Under the pieces are notes generated by a model, which was given only the letters and a program-made list of their open reading frames with translations, was not told the origin of the DNA and searched no databases. A DNA stretch of 64,000 bases from Natronococcus occultus SP4. Lineage in GTDB: Archaea; Halobacteriota; Halobacteria; Halobacteriales; Natrialbaceae. Within the stretch, counting starts at the first letter, position 1. Every line of letters starts with the position of its first letter. Where the stretch lies: positions 186,001-250,000 of the forward strand of contig NC_019976.1 of the NCBI RefSeq assembly GCF_000328685.1, in the 5' to 3' direction. Below, piece after piece: positions 8,965 through 18,179 of the stretch. The position numbers and the translations under genes are program-made.

Positions 8965-11684
8965 CCGACGAGCGCACGACGACCGACGGAAGCGCACGAA
9001 CGGGAGTCTCGGGACGAGAGCTGATCGAGACCTTCCCACGCACAGGCCTGACGCCGGGCTCGGACAGCGTCGAGCGGATCGAGCTCCCGGCAAAACCGGC
9101 CGAAACGGTCTCGGCCGCGGAGGCGTTACGGCCGGCGCTCGCCGAGCCGTACCCCCACGACCTCTTTTCCCACCAGGCCGAGGCGCTCGGGGCGCTCGCG
9201 GACGGCGAGGACGTGACGGTGGCGACGTCGACCGCCAGCGGGAAGACCCACGTCTACGGCCTCCAGATCGCCCGGAACCTGCTCGAGTCGGGCGTCCTCG
9301 AGCCCGACGGCTCGCGGGCCGCGGACCGCAACGACGCCTCGACCGCGCTGTGTCTGTACCCGACCAAGGCCCTGACGAAAGACCAGCGCGATGCCCTCGA
9401 GGGGCTGTACGATCGCCTGGGGCTCGACGTCCGCGTGCGCATCTACGACGGCGACACGACGGGCGATCGCCGCGCCATCCGGGAGACAGCGGACGTGATC
9501 CTCACGAACTTCGCCGGGCTCAACGTCTACCTTGAGCACCACGACAGGTGGAGCCGGTTCTACAGCGCACTCGATCTCGTCGCGATCGACGAGTCCCACA
9601 CCTACACCGGTATCGAGGGGATGCACGCCGCCTGGATCTGCCGGCGGCTGCGCCGGGTCGTCGACTACTGGGGCGGCAACCCACAGTACGTCCTGACGTC
9701 CGCGACGATCGGCAACCCCGGAGAGCACTCGCGGGAGCTGATCGACGCCCCCGTGACGGTGGTCGACGACGACGGCTCGCCGCGCGGTCCGCGAGAGATC
9801 GTCCTCTGGAACCCCCCGCCGCGGGACCGAACCCGAACCCAGGAATCTCCCGCCGAGGACGCGGTCGCCGACGCCGACGAAGCCGAGGACGCCGACGCGG
9901 ACGACGTCGCCGAGCGGGTGCCCGCGAGCGTCGACGCCCCGAAAGTGTTCGACCACCTCACCTCACGAGACGTCCGCACGCTGCTGTTCTGTCCGAGCCG
10001 CAAGCGGACCGAGCTCGCCGTGCAGCGGGCGGACGAGCACCGACGAGCCAACCCGCGGGCGCACGACCGATCGGCCGCAGGCGGACGGGAGCCGTACCAC
10101 GCGGGGCTGGGACGGGACACGCGCCGCGTCCGCGAGCGGCGGTTCAAAACCGGCTCGCTCACGGGGCTCGCGACGACCTCCGCGCTCGAGCTCGGGATCG
10201 ACGTTGGGGGTCTCGACGCGACCGTGCTGGCGGGCTACCCCGGACAGCGACAGGCCTTCTGGCAGCGGGTCGGCCGTGCGGGCCGGGGCGGAAGTCGGAG
10301 CCTCGCCGTGCTGGTGGGCGATCACCGCACCCTCGACCAGTACGTCCTCGAACACCCGGAGTTCCTGCTCGAGACCGACGTCGAGGACGCGGTCGTCGAC
10401 ACCTCGAACGACGCCGTCTTCGCGACCCACGTGCTGGCGGCCGCCGACGAGATCGCGCTCGACGAGGCCGATATCGGACGGTTCGCCGACGAGGAGCGGC
10501 TCCGGGACGCCGTCCGGATGTGGCGCGAAGCCGGCTCCCTCGACGGCGTCCTCGAGGCGGGGGTCCACTACGGGGGGCCGCGACGACCCCAGACCCGCGT
10601 CGACCTCTACGGGACCGACGATTCGACGTATCGCCTGCAGCTGGCACCCGGAGTCGACAACGAGACGTGGGGGCTCCCCGAGGAGCTCGATCTGGAGCCG
10701 ATCGACCGGAGCCGGGCCTACCGCGACTACCACGAGGGCGCCGTCAGACTCCACGGCGGCCAGCAGTTCGAGGTCGTCGCCGTGGACGAAGACCGACCCC
10801 GGCCCGTGATCGAGCTCGAACCGGTCGACCGCGAGTACTACACCCGAACCCGCAGTCAGGTCACCGTCCTCGACGCCGAATCGGAGCGCTCCCGGGAGGT
10901 AAACGGGTTCGAGCTTCACTTCGGTCGCGGGACCGTGCTCGTCCACTACGACACCTACGACGAGGTGGCTATCGGGAACGGCGAGACGAAGCGGGGCGGG
11001 GTTCCGACGGAAAGCCCCCCGATCCGGATGGACACCCAGCTGTGCTGGCTCGAGGTTCCCGCCGACGTCGAGCGCGCGCTCGTCCGGAAGTACCGCGACT
11101 ACGGCGTCGAGACCGGCGTCGGCCCCGACGAGGACGTCGGACCCCACCTGGGGTACGTCGCGGGGCTCCACGCGGCCGAACACGCCACGATCCAGGTGGC
11201 CCCGCTCGAGCTGCGCGTCGACAAACACGACCTCGGCGGGCTCTCGACGCTCGTGATGGACTCCCACTACGCCCGCCCCGACCACGACGAGCTCGCCGAC
11301 AGGGTCAGGGGCTCGCTCGACGCCGCGACGGCCGCGATCGAACGTCGCGCCGACGAACTGGAGGGGCCCGCCTCGGGCTGGTTCGTCTACGACGGCGTCG
11401 ACGGCGGGCTGGGCTTCGCGCGCGCGATCTACGACGAGTTCGAGGCGCTGGCCGAGCGCGCCCGCGACCAGCTCCGGGACTGTCGCTGTGGGCGGCCGAA
11501 CGGCTGTCCCGCCTGCACGTTCGACGAGAACTGCGGCAACGACAACGCCCCGCTGTTGCGGGCCTCGGCCGTCGACGTCCTCGACCAGCTCCTCGGCGAC
11601 GCCGACCGCGAGGACGTAGCCGATCACCGTCTGGACGACCGCGACGACGATAGCGACCGTCGTCCCGCCCTCTTTTACTCCTGA
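8961..11684 (+). CDS. superfamily 2 DEAD/DEAH-type helicase with DUF1998 (MrfA/YprA-like)
   Basis: 907 residues. Motif I S-T-A-S-G-K-T near residue 90, motif II D-E-S-H at 210, motif III L-T-S-A-T near 247, motif VI Q-R-V-G-R-A-G-R-G near 435. The C-terminal ~250 residues are the DUF1998 (MZB) region with four zinc-ligand candidates: C-R-C at 841-843, C-P-A-C at 849-852 and C-G near 858. This is the layout of MrfA/YprA and Hrq1-like helicases, which translocate 3'-5' on DNA and are tied to crosslink or adduct repair. An acidic insertion of about 60 residues (approx. 290-335) is rich in Glu/Asp/Ala. The ATGA overlap with the upstream exonuclease gene supports a joint complex. Confidence 0.9.
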   Translation: MTDERTTTDGSARTGVSGRELIETFPRTGLTPGSDSVERIELPAKPAETVSAAEALRPALAEPYPHDLFSHQAEALGALADGEDVTVATSTASGKTHVYGLQIARNLLESGVLEPDGSRAADRNDASTALCLYPTKALTKDQRDALEGLYDRLGLDVRVRIYDGDTTGDRRAIRETADVILTNFAGLNVYLEHHDRWSRFYSALDLVAIDESHTYTGIEGMHAAWICRRLRRVVDYWGGNPQYVLTSATIGNPGEHSRELIDAPVTVVDDDGSPRGPREIVLWNPPPRDRTRTQESPAEDAVADADEAEDADADDVAERVPASVDAPKVFDHLTSRDVRTLLFCPSRKRTELAVQRADEHRRANPRAHDRSAAGGREPYHAGLGRDTRRVRERRFKTGSLTGLATTSALELGIDVGGLDATVLAGYPGQRQAFWQRVGRAGRGGSRSLAVLVGDHRTLDQYVLEHPEFLLETDVEDAVVDTSNDAVFATHVLAAADEIALDEADIGRFADEERLRDAVRMWREAGSLDGVLEAGVHYGGPRRPQTRVDLYGTDDSTYRLQLAPGVDNETWGLPEELDLEPIDRSRAYRDYHEGAVRLHGGQQFEVVAVDEDRPRPVIELEPVDREYYTRTRSQVTVLDAESERSREVNGFELHFGRGTVLVHYDTYDEVAIGNGETKRGGVPTESPPIRMDTQLCWLEVPADVERALVRKYRDYGVETGVGPDEDVGPHLGYVAGLHAAEHATIQVAPLELRVDKHDLGGLSTLVMDSHYARPDHDELADRVRGSLDAATAAIERRADELEGPASGWFVYDGVDGGLGFARAIYDEFEALAERARDQLRDCRCGRPNGCPACTFDENCGNDNAPLLRASAVDVLDQLLGDADREDVADHRLDDRDDDSDRRPALFYS

Positions 11685-11730
11685 CGGGACCGTAGGCCCG
11701 CGGTTCGGGCCCGGCGGGTGACCGGGCGAC

Positions 11731-13134
11731 TCAGTACTTCGGCTCCGCGCCCGTCGTCTCGTAGACCGCCTCCATCAGCTCGTCGCGCTCGCGCTGCCAG
11801 GCTGCAAGCCCGTCCGGGCTCGAGGGGTACTCCGCGTAGTGCTCGAGGATCTCGTCGGCCCGCCGTTTCGTCTCGTAGACGTCCCGAAGCGTGTCCCAGT
11901 GGCCGCGGGTCTTCCAGAGGACGTCGAGCTTGAACCGCCAGCCGAGGCTCGTGCTCCCGGAGTACAGCGCCTCCGAAATCTTGTCGCCGGGCATCGCGGC
12001 GAGCAGGCTCGTGAGATCGTCGAGGTCCGAGCCGATAGTCAGGATGTTGTAGACGTCCAGCGCGGCGTATCGGCCACCGTAGTGGTCCATCACGCGCTCG
12101 TTGTACTCCCAGAGGACATCCTCGCCGACGTCGCCGCGCTCGATCGCTTCGATGATCTGTTCGCCGGCGTACGTGCCGGCGTAGGCCGCCCCGGCGATCC
12201 CCCCACCCGTGGTGGGGTTAACGTGGCCCGCGGCGTCACCGACGGCGACGAACCCGGGGTGGACCGCCGAATCGTGGGGACGCTTGGTCGGCAGCGCCGC
12301 GCCGAGCTTGTCCGCGACCTCGGCCCCGTCGAACTCGGGTCGGTTCCGCAGGTCGCGTTTCAGGTCCTCGACGAGCTGCATCGGCTCCTCGGTCATCTGG
12401 AACCCCAGGCCGACGTTGATCTCGGTCTCGGTCCGCGGGAAGTACCAGAGGTAGCCCGCCGAGCGCTGGGTCGGCTTGATCACCAGGGCGTCGTCCCACT
12501 CGACGGGCTCATCGACGTGAACGACCTCGCGGTAGGCCGAGGAGAACTGGGAGAAATCGACGTTGGTATCGAACGTCGACCCCGAGAAGTCGACCATATC
12601 CTGGAGCACCGACAGCGAACCCGCGCCGTCGACGACGACCTCGGCGTCGTAGGTGGACGCGTCGCCGTCGCGCGTCGCTTCGACGCCCGTAACCTGCCCG
12701 TCCTCGTCCTGAACGACGTCGGTGACGACGGTGTCGTACTGAAACGTCGCCCCCGCGTCGGCGGCGCCCTCGATGATCAGTCGGCCGTACTCGTGGCGGT
12801 CGATAACGGCGATTTCGCCGGGAACCGGAATCTCGAGGACGGCGTCCTCCTGTGGGATCTCGAACCGGCCGTGGTCGACGTCGGTGTTGGTAAACGCCGG
12901 CTGGATCTGCGATTTCGGGATGATGTCGGGGAAGCCGTCGGCGCCTTTCAGCGCGTCTCCGCAGGCGATGTGGCCCGCCTCCTGCTCGGACTTTCGCTCG
13001 AGGACGACCACGTCGTACCCCGCGTCCGCGATCGTCGCGGCCGCATAACAGCCCGCCGTTCCCGCCCCGACGACGACGACGTCCCACGTCCGTTTCGTCC
13101 CGTCGGCGGTCGAAGCTCGCTCCGTCGTGCTCAT
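11731..13134 (-). CDS. geranylgeranyl reductase family FAD-dependent oxidoreductase
   Basis: 467 residues. N-terminal dinucleotide-binding fold with G-A-G-T-A-G at 23-28 and E-R-K at the end of the second strand; the second FAD motif is G-D-A-A-G-H-V-N-P-T-T-G-G-G near 299. The cysteine in A-C-G-D-A of archaeal family members is present. Geranylgeranyl reductases saturate the isoprenoid double bonds of archaeal ether lipids (digeranylgeranylglycerophospholipids), and related enzymes act on menaquinone or retinoid side chains. Length and motifs are typical. Haloarchaea have several paralogues, so this copy's exact substrate is open. Gene stands alone, convergent with the helicase gene. Confidence 0.87.
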   Translation of the reverse strand: MSTTERASTADGTKRTWDVVVVGAGTAGCYAAATIADAGYDVVVLERKSEQEAGHIACGDALKGADGFPDIIPKSQIQPAFTNTDVDHGRFEIPQEDAVLEIPVPGEIAVIDRHEYGRLIIEGAADAGATFQYDTVVTDVVQDEDGQVTGVEATRDGDASTYDAEVVVDGAGSLSVLQDMVDFSGSTFDTNVDFSQFSSAYREVVHVDEPVEWDDALVIKPTQRSAGYLWYFPRTETEINVGLGFQMTEEPMQLVEDLKRDLRNRPEFDGAEVADKLGAALPTKRPHDSAVHPGFVAVGDAAGHVNPTTGGGIAGAAYAGTYAGEQIIEAIERGDVGEDVLWEYNERVMDHYGGRYAALDVYNILTIGSDLDDLTSLLAAMPGDKISEALYSGSTSLGWRFKLDVLWKTRGHWDTLRDVYETKRRADEILEHYAEYPSSPDGLAAWQRERDELMEAVYETTGAEPKY

Positions 13135-13443
13135 ACCGGACCGTTCGTCCGGCCGGAGAAAAGCGTTCGCGAATCGGTTGCGCCTCGCTCCGATCGCCGT
13201 CGACGGACGGCGGCGGTCTCGAGTAGTACCCTGACGCTCGGTCCCGTTACGATCGGGCGGAAACTCCCGGACGGCGCCGTGAAAGCGTTTGCGAGCGTCG
13301 CGGTCGTTCCGATCCGGAATCGTTCCGGTCCGACGCGAACGTATAGCGGAGAAATATCATGGGACGCTACTTTCAGGACGATCGGTTCAGAACGGTTTGG
13401 AACCGGACCTATCACACTGGCGCGTGTCGGTAGGAGTATACTC
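13135..13443. other. intergenic region between divergent genes
   Basis: 309 bases between the divergent geranylgeranyl reductase and HTH_10 genes. I see no gene. The AT-rich GAAATATCAT at about 13350 is the best TATA candidate for the HTH_10 gene and would give a leader of about 60 bases. Confidence 0.5.
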
Positions 13444-14118
13444 ATGACCTCGATCGTCAACCTCGAGATTTCCGGCGCGGGGACTGGACTCGCGGAGCTG
13501 GTCGACGCCGTACCCTCGCTCAACTGCGAGGCAGAGGCGACTATCGCCTCGAACGGGCACGATCTGTGGCTCTCGGGCGCACCGCAAACGGAGATCGAAA
13601 CCGGTCTGGCCGAGGCCTCGGCGATCGAGGACTACGCCCTGATCAACGGCGGCGAGGAAGAGTGGCTGTACAACGTCGAGTTCAGCCCGGAGACGACCGA
13701 CGTCTTCGAACTGGTCCTCGAAGAGGGTGGAACGATCCTCGACGCGTCGGCACCGAACGGCTCCTGGGTGCTGAACATCCGCGTCGACGAGCGCAGCGAC
13801 GCGAGCGCGATCTACGACGCGTTCGAGGATCGCGAGCTCAGCCCGACGATCATTCGCCTGTTCGATACGGACAGCGAGACGTCCTCGCAGTCCGGACTCA
13901 CGCAGAACCAGTACGACACGCTGGTCGCGGCGATCGACCACGGCTACTTCGAGATCCCGCGAGCGGTGTCGATGCAGGAGCTCGCCGACGAGCTCGACAT
14001 CTCCCACCAGGCGCTCTCCGAGCGCCTGCGTCGGGCGTACCGCTCGCTGGTCACTGCGGAACTGGACGTCACGAACGAGGAGACGGACGCGGCGTCCTCG
14101 CCGACGCTTTCGGATTAG
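13444..14118 (+). CDS. HTH_10 (bacterio-opsin activator type) transcriptional regulator
   Basis: 224 residues from the ATG at 13444; a much longer frame extends upstream but is antisense to the reductase gene. Residues 1-150 form the bacterio-opsin-activator-like sensor half (alternating short beta strands with E-E-E-W-L-Y-N-V-E-F). The C-terminal HTH_10 is at about 153-210: L-T-x-N-Q-Y-D-T-L-V-A-A-I-D-H-G-Y-F-E-I-P-R, then A-D-E-L-D-I-S-H-Q-A-L-S-E-R-L-R-R-A, the recognition helix. HTH_10 proteins are the Bat family, activators of bacterio-opsin and many other haloarchaeal genes. The target here is unknown. Confidence 0.85.
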   Translation: MTSIVNLEISGAGTGLAELVDAVPSLNCEAEATIASNGHDLWLSGAPQTEIETGLAEASAIEDYALINGGEEEWLYNVEFSPETTDVFELVLEEGGTILDASAPNGSWVLNIRVDERSDASAIYDAFEDRELSPTIIRLFDTDSETSSQSGLTQNQYDTLVAAIDHGYFEIPRAVSMQELADELDISHQALSERLRRAYRSLVTAELDVTNEETDAASSPTLSD

Positions 14119-14195
14119 CTCCCGATCGGATCGCAAAACCGACCTTGCAAAGGGAGCCCGAGGAGTGATATCGATAGCTCCGCTTCCTGTACGTA

Positions 14196-14351
14196 ATGCA
14201 AAAACGGTGTTTGAACTGCGACTGGGCGATCCACAGCGTGGAGGCGACACAACGTGAAGAACAGTCCCGCGAAACGATTGAACACTTCACCGAGACGGGA
14301 CACACGATCGTGACGATGCCGGAACCCATCAACCCCGGCGTCCCGAGCTAG
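14196..14351 (+). CDS. small C2H2-type zinc-finger-like protein
   Basis: A 51-residue frame from ATG at 14196 to TAG at 14349. It begins M-Q-K-R-C-L-N-C-D-W-A-I-H and continues with H-F-T-E-T-G-H-T-I. The pair C5/C8 followed by H33 and H39 gives a single C-x2-C plus H-x5-H zinc-binding pattern that recurs in small haloarchaeal zinc-finger proteins. Its length and composition (ordinary acidic/neutral residues, not Arg-rich shadow) support a real gene. Such micro-proteins are abundant in haloarchaea; some affect biofilm and swarming, but no role can be given for this one. It follows the HTH_10 gene after 77 bases on the same strand. Confidence 0.7.
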   Translation: MQKRCLNCDWAIHSVEATQREEQSRETIEHFTETGHTIVTMPEPINPGVPS

Positions 14352-14514
14352 ACCCGTTTTTGCGGCACACATCTCGACCGATCGTCACGTAGCCGAAGCG
14401 ACGACGGATCGACTCCCGGACGGAGTCTGCCGACCACCCGTGAGAGAGGATCGCGCGGAAAGCCGTCGGAAAACGACAACTGATATCAGTGTTCCCAGTG
14501 CTATTTCAACATGA

Positions 14515-15576
14515 ATGAAACGACGCCAGTTCGTGACGACGAGTCTCGTCGCTGCGGGAACCGCCACGGTTGCCGGCTGTTTCAGCGGGGACGAGGACGG
14601 CGAATCGTTCCCGTCGTACGAGACGCCGCGCTACGGTGACTGGGTCCCCGCGGAGCGACACGGTGGGGAGACGGGCGTGTTTTTCACGCACGTCGATTGG
14701 GAGACACTGGACGGACTCGACGACGAGGACGACCCCGACGAGGACGAGGACGCCGAGGAACTCGTCGAGGAAGTGCCGATCCTCGGACTGCCGCTGTACG
14801 GGGCCGTGCTGAGTCCGTTCGCCATGTTCGGAATCATGTTCTACCCGTTCGCCGACGACGTGTTACCCGACGACGGCGAGGAGGTCGAGGGGGTCACGGC
14901 GAGCGCGATGACCTGGACCGACGACGTGGTGGTGTTCCACGGGGAGTTCGATCCCGACGTGTTCGCGGCCGACTACGCCGAGGAGTTCGACGAATCCGAC
15001 GAGCAGGACGGGTTCACGCTCTACGTCGGCACCGAGGGGTTCGCCGAGGGGCTCGCGTACGCCGTCTCCGAGGAAACGCTGGTCGTCGGGATGCAGCCCG
15101 GCGAGGACGACGACTACGAGTCGGCCGACCTCGTCTCGGCCGCGCTCGATCGCACCCTCGACGGGACCGATCGGGTGATCGACGCGGACGACGGGCGGTG
15201 GCTCTATGAGACAACAGGCGAGGCGGCGATGGCGTACGGGGTGTGGGGGACCGACGATTTCTCGACGGCGCTCGAGGCCGACGACGAGATCGACGCGGAG
15301 GACGACGCCGAGCCGGAGGCGGATCCGGACGTGGACGCCAACCCGGTCTTCGACGACGTCGAGAGCCTCGTCAACACGCTCGTGTTCGACGCCGAGGACG
15401 GCGAGGTGACCGAGATGGAGGCGCGGTTCTCGGCGCTCTATCCGGCAGACGAAACGCCGTCCGAGGACGACGTTCGCGAACATCTGATCGGAGAGGAGGA
15501 GGAGGTTCCCCACGAGGTCGTGATCGAGGACGAGCGCGTCCACGCGTCGGCGACGTTCGACGACACGCCGTCCTGA
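14515..15576 (+). CDS. Tat-type lipoprotein, acidic, unknown function
   Basis: 353 residues. Twin-arginine signal K-R-R-Q-F-V-T-T-S with a short hydrophobic core and lipobox V-A-G-C (Cys at 22). The mature part is very acidic, with a Asp/Glu run near 65-82 and another near 260-285, and alternates short beta segments (D-D-V-V-V-F-H-G-E-F-D; E-T-L-V-V-G-M-Q-P-G). The pattern F-H-G-x-F-x-x-x-x-F-A and a repeat-like L-x-V-G / L-Y-V-G suggests a duplicated alpha/beta domain, as in several haloarchaeal lipoprotein families without known function. Anchored on the outside of the membrane; role unknown. Confidence 0.65.
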   Translation: MKRRQFVTTSLVAAGTATVAGCFSGDEDGESFPSYETPRYGDWVPAERHGGETGVFFTHVDWETLDGLDDEDDPDEDEDAEELVEEVPILGLPLYGAVLSPFAMFGIMFYPFADDVLPDDGEEVEGVTASAMTWTDDVVVFHGEFDPDVFAADYAEEFDESDEQDGFTLYVGTEGFAEGLAYAVSEETLVVGMQPGEDDDYESADLVSAALDRTLDGTDRVIDADDGRWLYETTGEAAMAYGVWGTDDFSTALEADDEIDAEDDAEPEADPDVDANPVFDDVESLVNTLVFDAEDGEVTEMEARFSALYPADETPSEDDVREHLIGEEEEVPHEVVIEDERVHASATFDDTPS

Positions 15577-15653
15577 TTCCATCTCGGTTTTCCCCTCGAA
15601 CGACTGACACCATCCGAGCGTCGGCCCCGACGGGTCGATAACGGGGGCACACA

Positions 15654-15661
15654 GATTTATG
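15654..15661 (+). promoter_or_regulatory. probable TATA box of formamidase gene
   Basis: GATTTATG, predicting a start of transcription near 15685 and a leader of about 29 bases. The leader contains GTTGG-cacagc-CCAAC (15684-15699), a 5-bp inverted repeat that could form a small hairpin. Confidence 0.45.
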
Positions 15662-15713
15662 TCACTGAATGTGGTGGTGTAGAATGTTGGCACAGCCCAA
15701 CTGATAGACGACG

Positions 15714-16979
15714 ATGCCAGAAACACGCTTCGAAGTAGAGACGGACAGCGATCCGGACGACCAGCCGGGGCCGACGCCCCACAACCGGTGGCACCCGGAT
15801 ATCCCGGCGACGGTATCGGTGGAGCCGGGCGAAACCTTCCGACTGGAAATGCTCGACTGGACGGGCGGGCAGATCGACGACGACGATAACCCGAACGACA
15901 TCCGGGACGTCGAGCTCGAGCAGGTTCATTACCTCAGCGGTCCCGTCGAGGTCGAGGGCGCCGAACCGGGGGATCTCCTCAAGGTCGAACTGCTCGATCT
16001 CGGCCCGCTCCGGGAGATGGAGTGGGGGTTCAACGGAATCTTCTCCCAGCAAAACGGTGGCGGGTTCCTGACCGACCACTTCCCAGACGCCGCGAAGACT
16101 ATCTGGGACGTCGACGGAACCGTCGTCTCCTCTCGACACGTCCCCGACGTCAGGTACGAGGGGAAGATCCACCCGGGGCTGATCGGCACCGCACCCTCCC
16201 ACGAGCTGCTCAAGGAGTGGAACGCCCGCGAGGGTGAACTGATCGACAGACACGAGAACGATCCGGAGTCGATCCGGAACCACCCCACCGGGGAGGCTGA
16301 ACCGCCGGTAGCGAACCCGCCCACCGAGGAGGCGGCGCTGATGGGCGAGATGGATCCCGACGAGGCCGAGGAGGCCGCGGCGGAGGGCGCTCGAACCGTC
16401 CCTGGGCGAGAGAACGGCGGCAACTGCGACATCAAGGACCTCTCGCTGGGGACGACGATCTACTTCCCCGTCTACGTCGAGGGCGCGAAGCTCTCGATGG
16501 GCGATATGCACGCCTCCCAGGGCGACGGCGAGATCTCCTTCTGTGGCGGAATCGAGATGGCCGGCTACGCCGATCTCCGCGTCGATGTCGTCAAGGACGG
16601 GATGGAGAAACACGGCGTCGATCACCCGATCTTCCAGCCGGGCCACCGCGGCCCCGACTACTCGGACTGGGTCACCTTCGAGGGGTACTCGGTCACCGAG
16701 GACGGCGAGCAGCGATACATGGACGCCCACGTCGCCTACCGACGGGCCGCCCTCGAGGCTATCGACTACCTCTCGAACTTCGGCTACAGCCGCGAGCAGG
16801 CCTACATGCTGTTGAGCACCGTTCCCGTCGAGGGACGGATCAACGGCATCGTCGACGTCCCCAACGTCTGTGCGACGCTGTCGATCCCGAACGAGGCCTT
16901 CGAGTTCGACATCACGCCCGAATCCCTCGACACCGTCGAGAACCGCAGCCGGGACGTCGTCACCGACGACCCGCTCTGA
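15714..16979 (+). CDS. fmdA: acetamidase/formamidase
   Basis: 421 residues, the usual length of FmdA. Recognisable family blocks are N-R-W-H-P near the N-terminus, V-S-S-R-H-V-P, H-P-G-L-I-G, G-G-N-C-D-I-K near 245, L-S-M-G-D-M-H-A-S-Q-G-D-G-E and C-A-T-L-S-I-P-N near the C-terminus. The enzyme hydrolyses formamide or short amides to the acid and ammonia in the cytoplasm. No signal peptide or membrane segment. It is a single gene with its own promoter; no amide transporter or urease is adjacent, so its role in nitrogen supply is inferred from the family only. Confidence 0.9.
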   Translation: MPETRFEVETDSDPDDQPGPTPHNRWHPDIPATVSVEPGETFRLEMLDWTGGQIDDDDNPNDIRDVELEQVHYLSGPVEVEGAEPGDLLKVELLDLGPLREMEWGFNGIFSQQNGGGFLTDHFPDAAKTIWDVDGTVVSSRHVPDVRYEGKIHPGLIGTAPSHELLKEWNAREGELIDRHENDPESIRNHPTGEAEPPVANPPTEEAALMGEMDPDEAEEAAAEGARTVPGRENGGNCDIKDLSLGTTIYFPVYVEGAKLSMGDMHASQGDGEISFCGGIEMAGYADLRVDVVKDGMEKHGVDHPIFQPGHRGPDYSDWVTFEGYSVTEDGEQRYMDAHVAYRRAALEAIDYLSNFGYSREQAYMLLSTVPVEGRINGIVDVPNVCATLSIPNEAFEFDITPESLDTVENRSRDVVTDDPL

Positions 16980-17010
16980 GAGCGACGGTCCCCGCTCCGG
17001 GAGCGCCGCG

Positions 17011-17466
17011 TTACGACCGGGGCTCGGCCGCGAGCTCACGGGCTCGCTCGAGTCGCTCGAGAAGTTCCGCCCGCGGCTCGCCGCCGAAGCGGTCACAGGC
17101 GTCGACGTACCGCTCCAGAACTTCGACCTCGTCCTCGTGGCGGTCGTCCTTCCGGTAGACGATTCCCAGGTGGCGGTAGTACGCCTGCGGGGGCTCCCCG
17201 TACTCTCGCAGCTCCGCTTCCGCCTCCGCGTAGTCGAGACACCACAGCAGAACGTCCTCGGCCTCGTCGTGTCGCTCCTCCCGCCTGAACCGCTCGACGT
17301 CGTCGAGCGCGTCCGTGTAGTGCTCGTAGGGCTGCTCGTCGAGACGGTCGAACTCCCACTTCTCCTTGGCGATGATCTCGGCGACCTCCGGATCGACGGT
17401 CGACTCCGGATCGGGATCCTCCGGATGCTCCGTCTTCGAGCGGAGGCGGGAGATGAAGTCCCACAT
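17011..17466 (-). CDS. small helical TPR-like protein
   Basis: 151 residues, entirely helical and acidic. Residues about 45-140 show repeated helix pairs with small-residue positions typical of TPR-like hairpins (A-E-D-V-L-L-W-C-L-D-Y-A-E-A-E-A, A-Y-Y-R-H-L-G-I-V-Y-R-K-D-D-R, E-V-E-V-L-E-R-Y-V-D-A-C). It could be a protein-interaction module. No enzyme motif or membrane segment. It is convergent with the formamidase gene and divergent from the gene at 17626. Confidence 0.6.
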   Translation of the reverse strand: MWDFISRLRSKTEHPEDPDPESTVDPEVAEIIAKEKWEFDRLDEQPYEHYTDALDDVERFRREERHDEAEDVLLWCLDYAEAEAELREYGEPPQAYYRHLGIVYRKDDRHEDEVEVLERYVDACDRFGGEPRAELLERLERARELAAEPRS

Positions 17467-17625
17467 GACCCTAGTCGTGGGGACGAAGGAGTATCGAGTT
17501 TCCGGCTTGCTAGCTCACGTCGGAGCCGTACCGGACGGATCCGTCGCGAGCTGCAGGCCACAGACCGGCGTGCGAACATGTTCGCCAGGAGGTAGACGGA
17601 CAACGGGGTCGTACCGAACACCGAG

Positions 17626-18150
17626 ATGAACCCCCTCTCAGGTTTCCGCTCCGGCGGCGCGGACGAGGACCAGTACGACGGGTGGGACGAGTTCGTTCCG
17701 GGTAACGTACCCGAACCGGGACCGTTCCTCCAGGAGTACCGCGTCCTCGAGGACGGCGACCACGTCGCGGTCCACGAACGCGCGCGAGAGCTGTTCGAGA
17801 AACGGGGCGTCTACGACGCCACCTTCGGCTACAACCTCGCGAAGCTGAACCTCGATCGGCGCCACCCCGAGGCGGGCTTTCGGTACGCGATCGAGGACGG
17901 CGACGGGACCGTCCTGCGGGCCGAGTTCACGCCGACGACCGAGTTCTGTCCGCAGGCTGACGCGCTCCTGAAGGGCGCGTTCCGCGCGTGGAACGGCTGC
18001 AGCGACGCCCACGAGTACGAGCTGGTTCGCGTTCGCGTCCGACCGACCCACCACCAGACGACCGCGATCAACGAGACGCTCGCGGACGCCGAACGGGTGT
18101 TCCACGAGACCGGGAGCGTCGAGATCGGGGCCGACCGGGTCCAGGAGTAG
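17626..18150 (+). CDS. conserved haloarchaeal hypothetical protein
   Basis: 174 residues, soluble. The segment T-P-T-T-E-F-C-P-Q-A-D-A-L-L-K-G-A-F-R-A-W (about 107-127) followed by a V-R-V-R-V strand is reminiscent of DUF59/MIP18-like proteins, which carry one reactive Cys and act in Fe-S cluster delivery, but the similarity is too weak for a claim. A histidine pair H-H-Q-T-T follows. The next features are the remnant of a metal-binding DGC protein and DUF2249 genes, so a metal- or redox-related role would fit. Function unknown. Confidence 0.6.
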   Translation: MNPLSGFRSGGADEDQYDGWDEFVPGNVPEPGPFLQEYRVLEDGDHVAVHERARELFEKRGVYDATFGYNLAKLNLDRRHPEAGFRYAIEDGDGTVLRAEFTPTTEFCPQADALLKGAFRAWNGCSDAHEYELVRVRVRPTHHQTTAINETLADAERVFHETGSVEIGADRVQE

Positions 18151-18179
18151 CCGCCGAGCCCGACGAGCGAACCGCGACG

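Noticed and set aside
11839-13443. Long N-terminal extension of the HTH_10 regulator
   Set aside because: The extension is antisense to the geranylgeranyl reductase gene; the ATG at 13444 gives a normal-length Bat-type protein.
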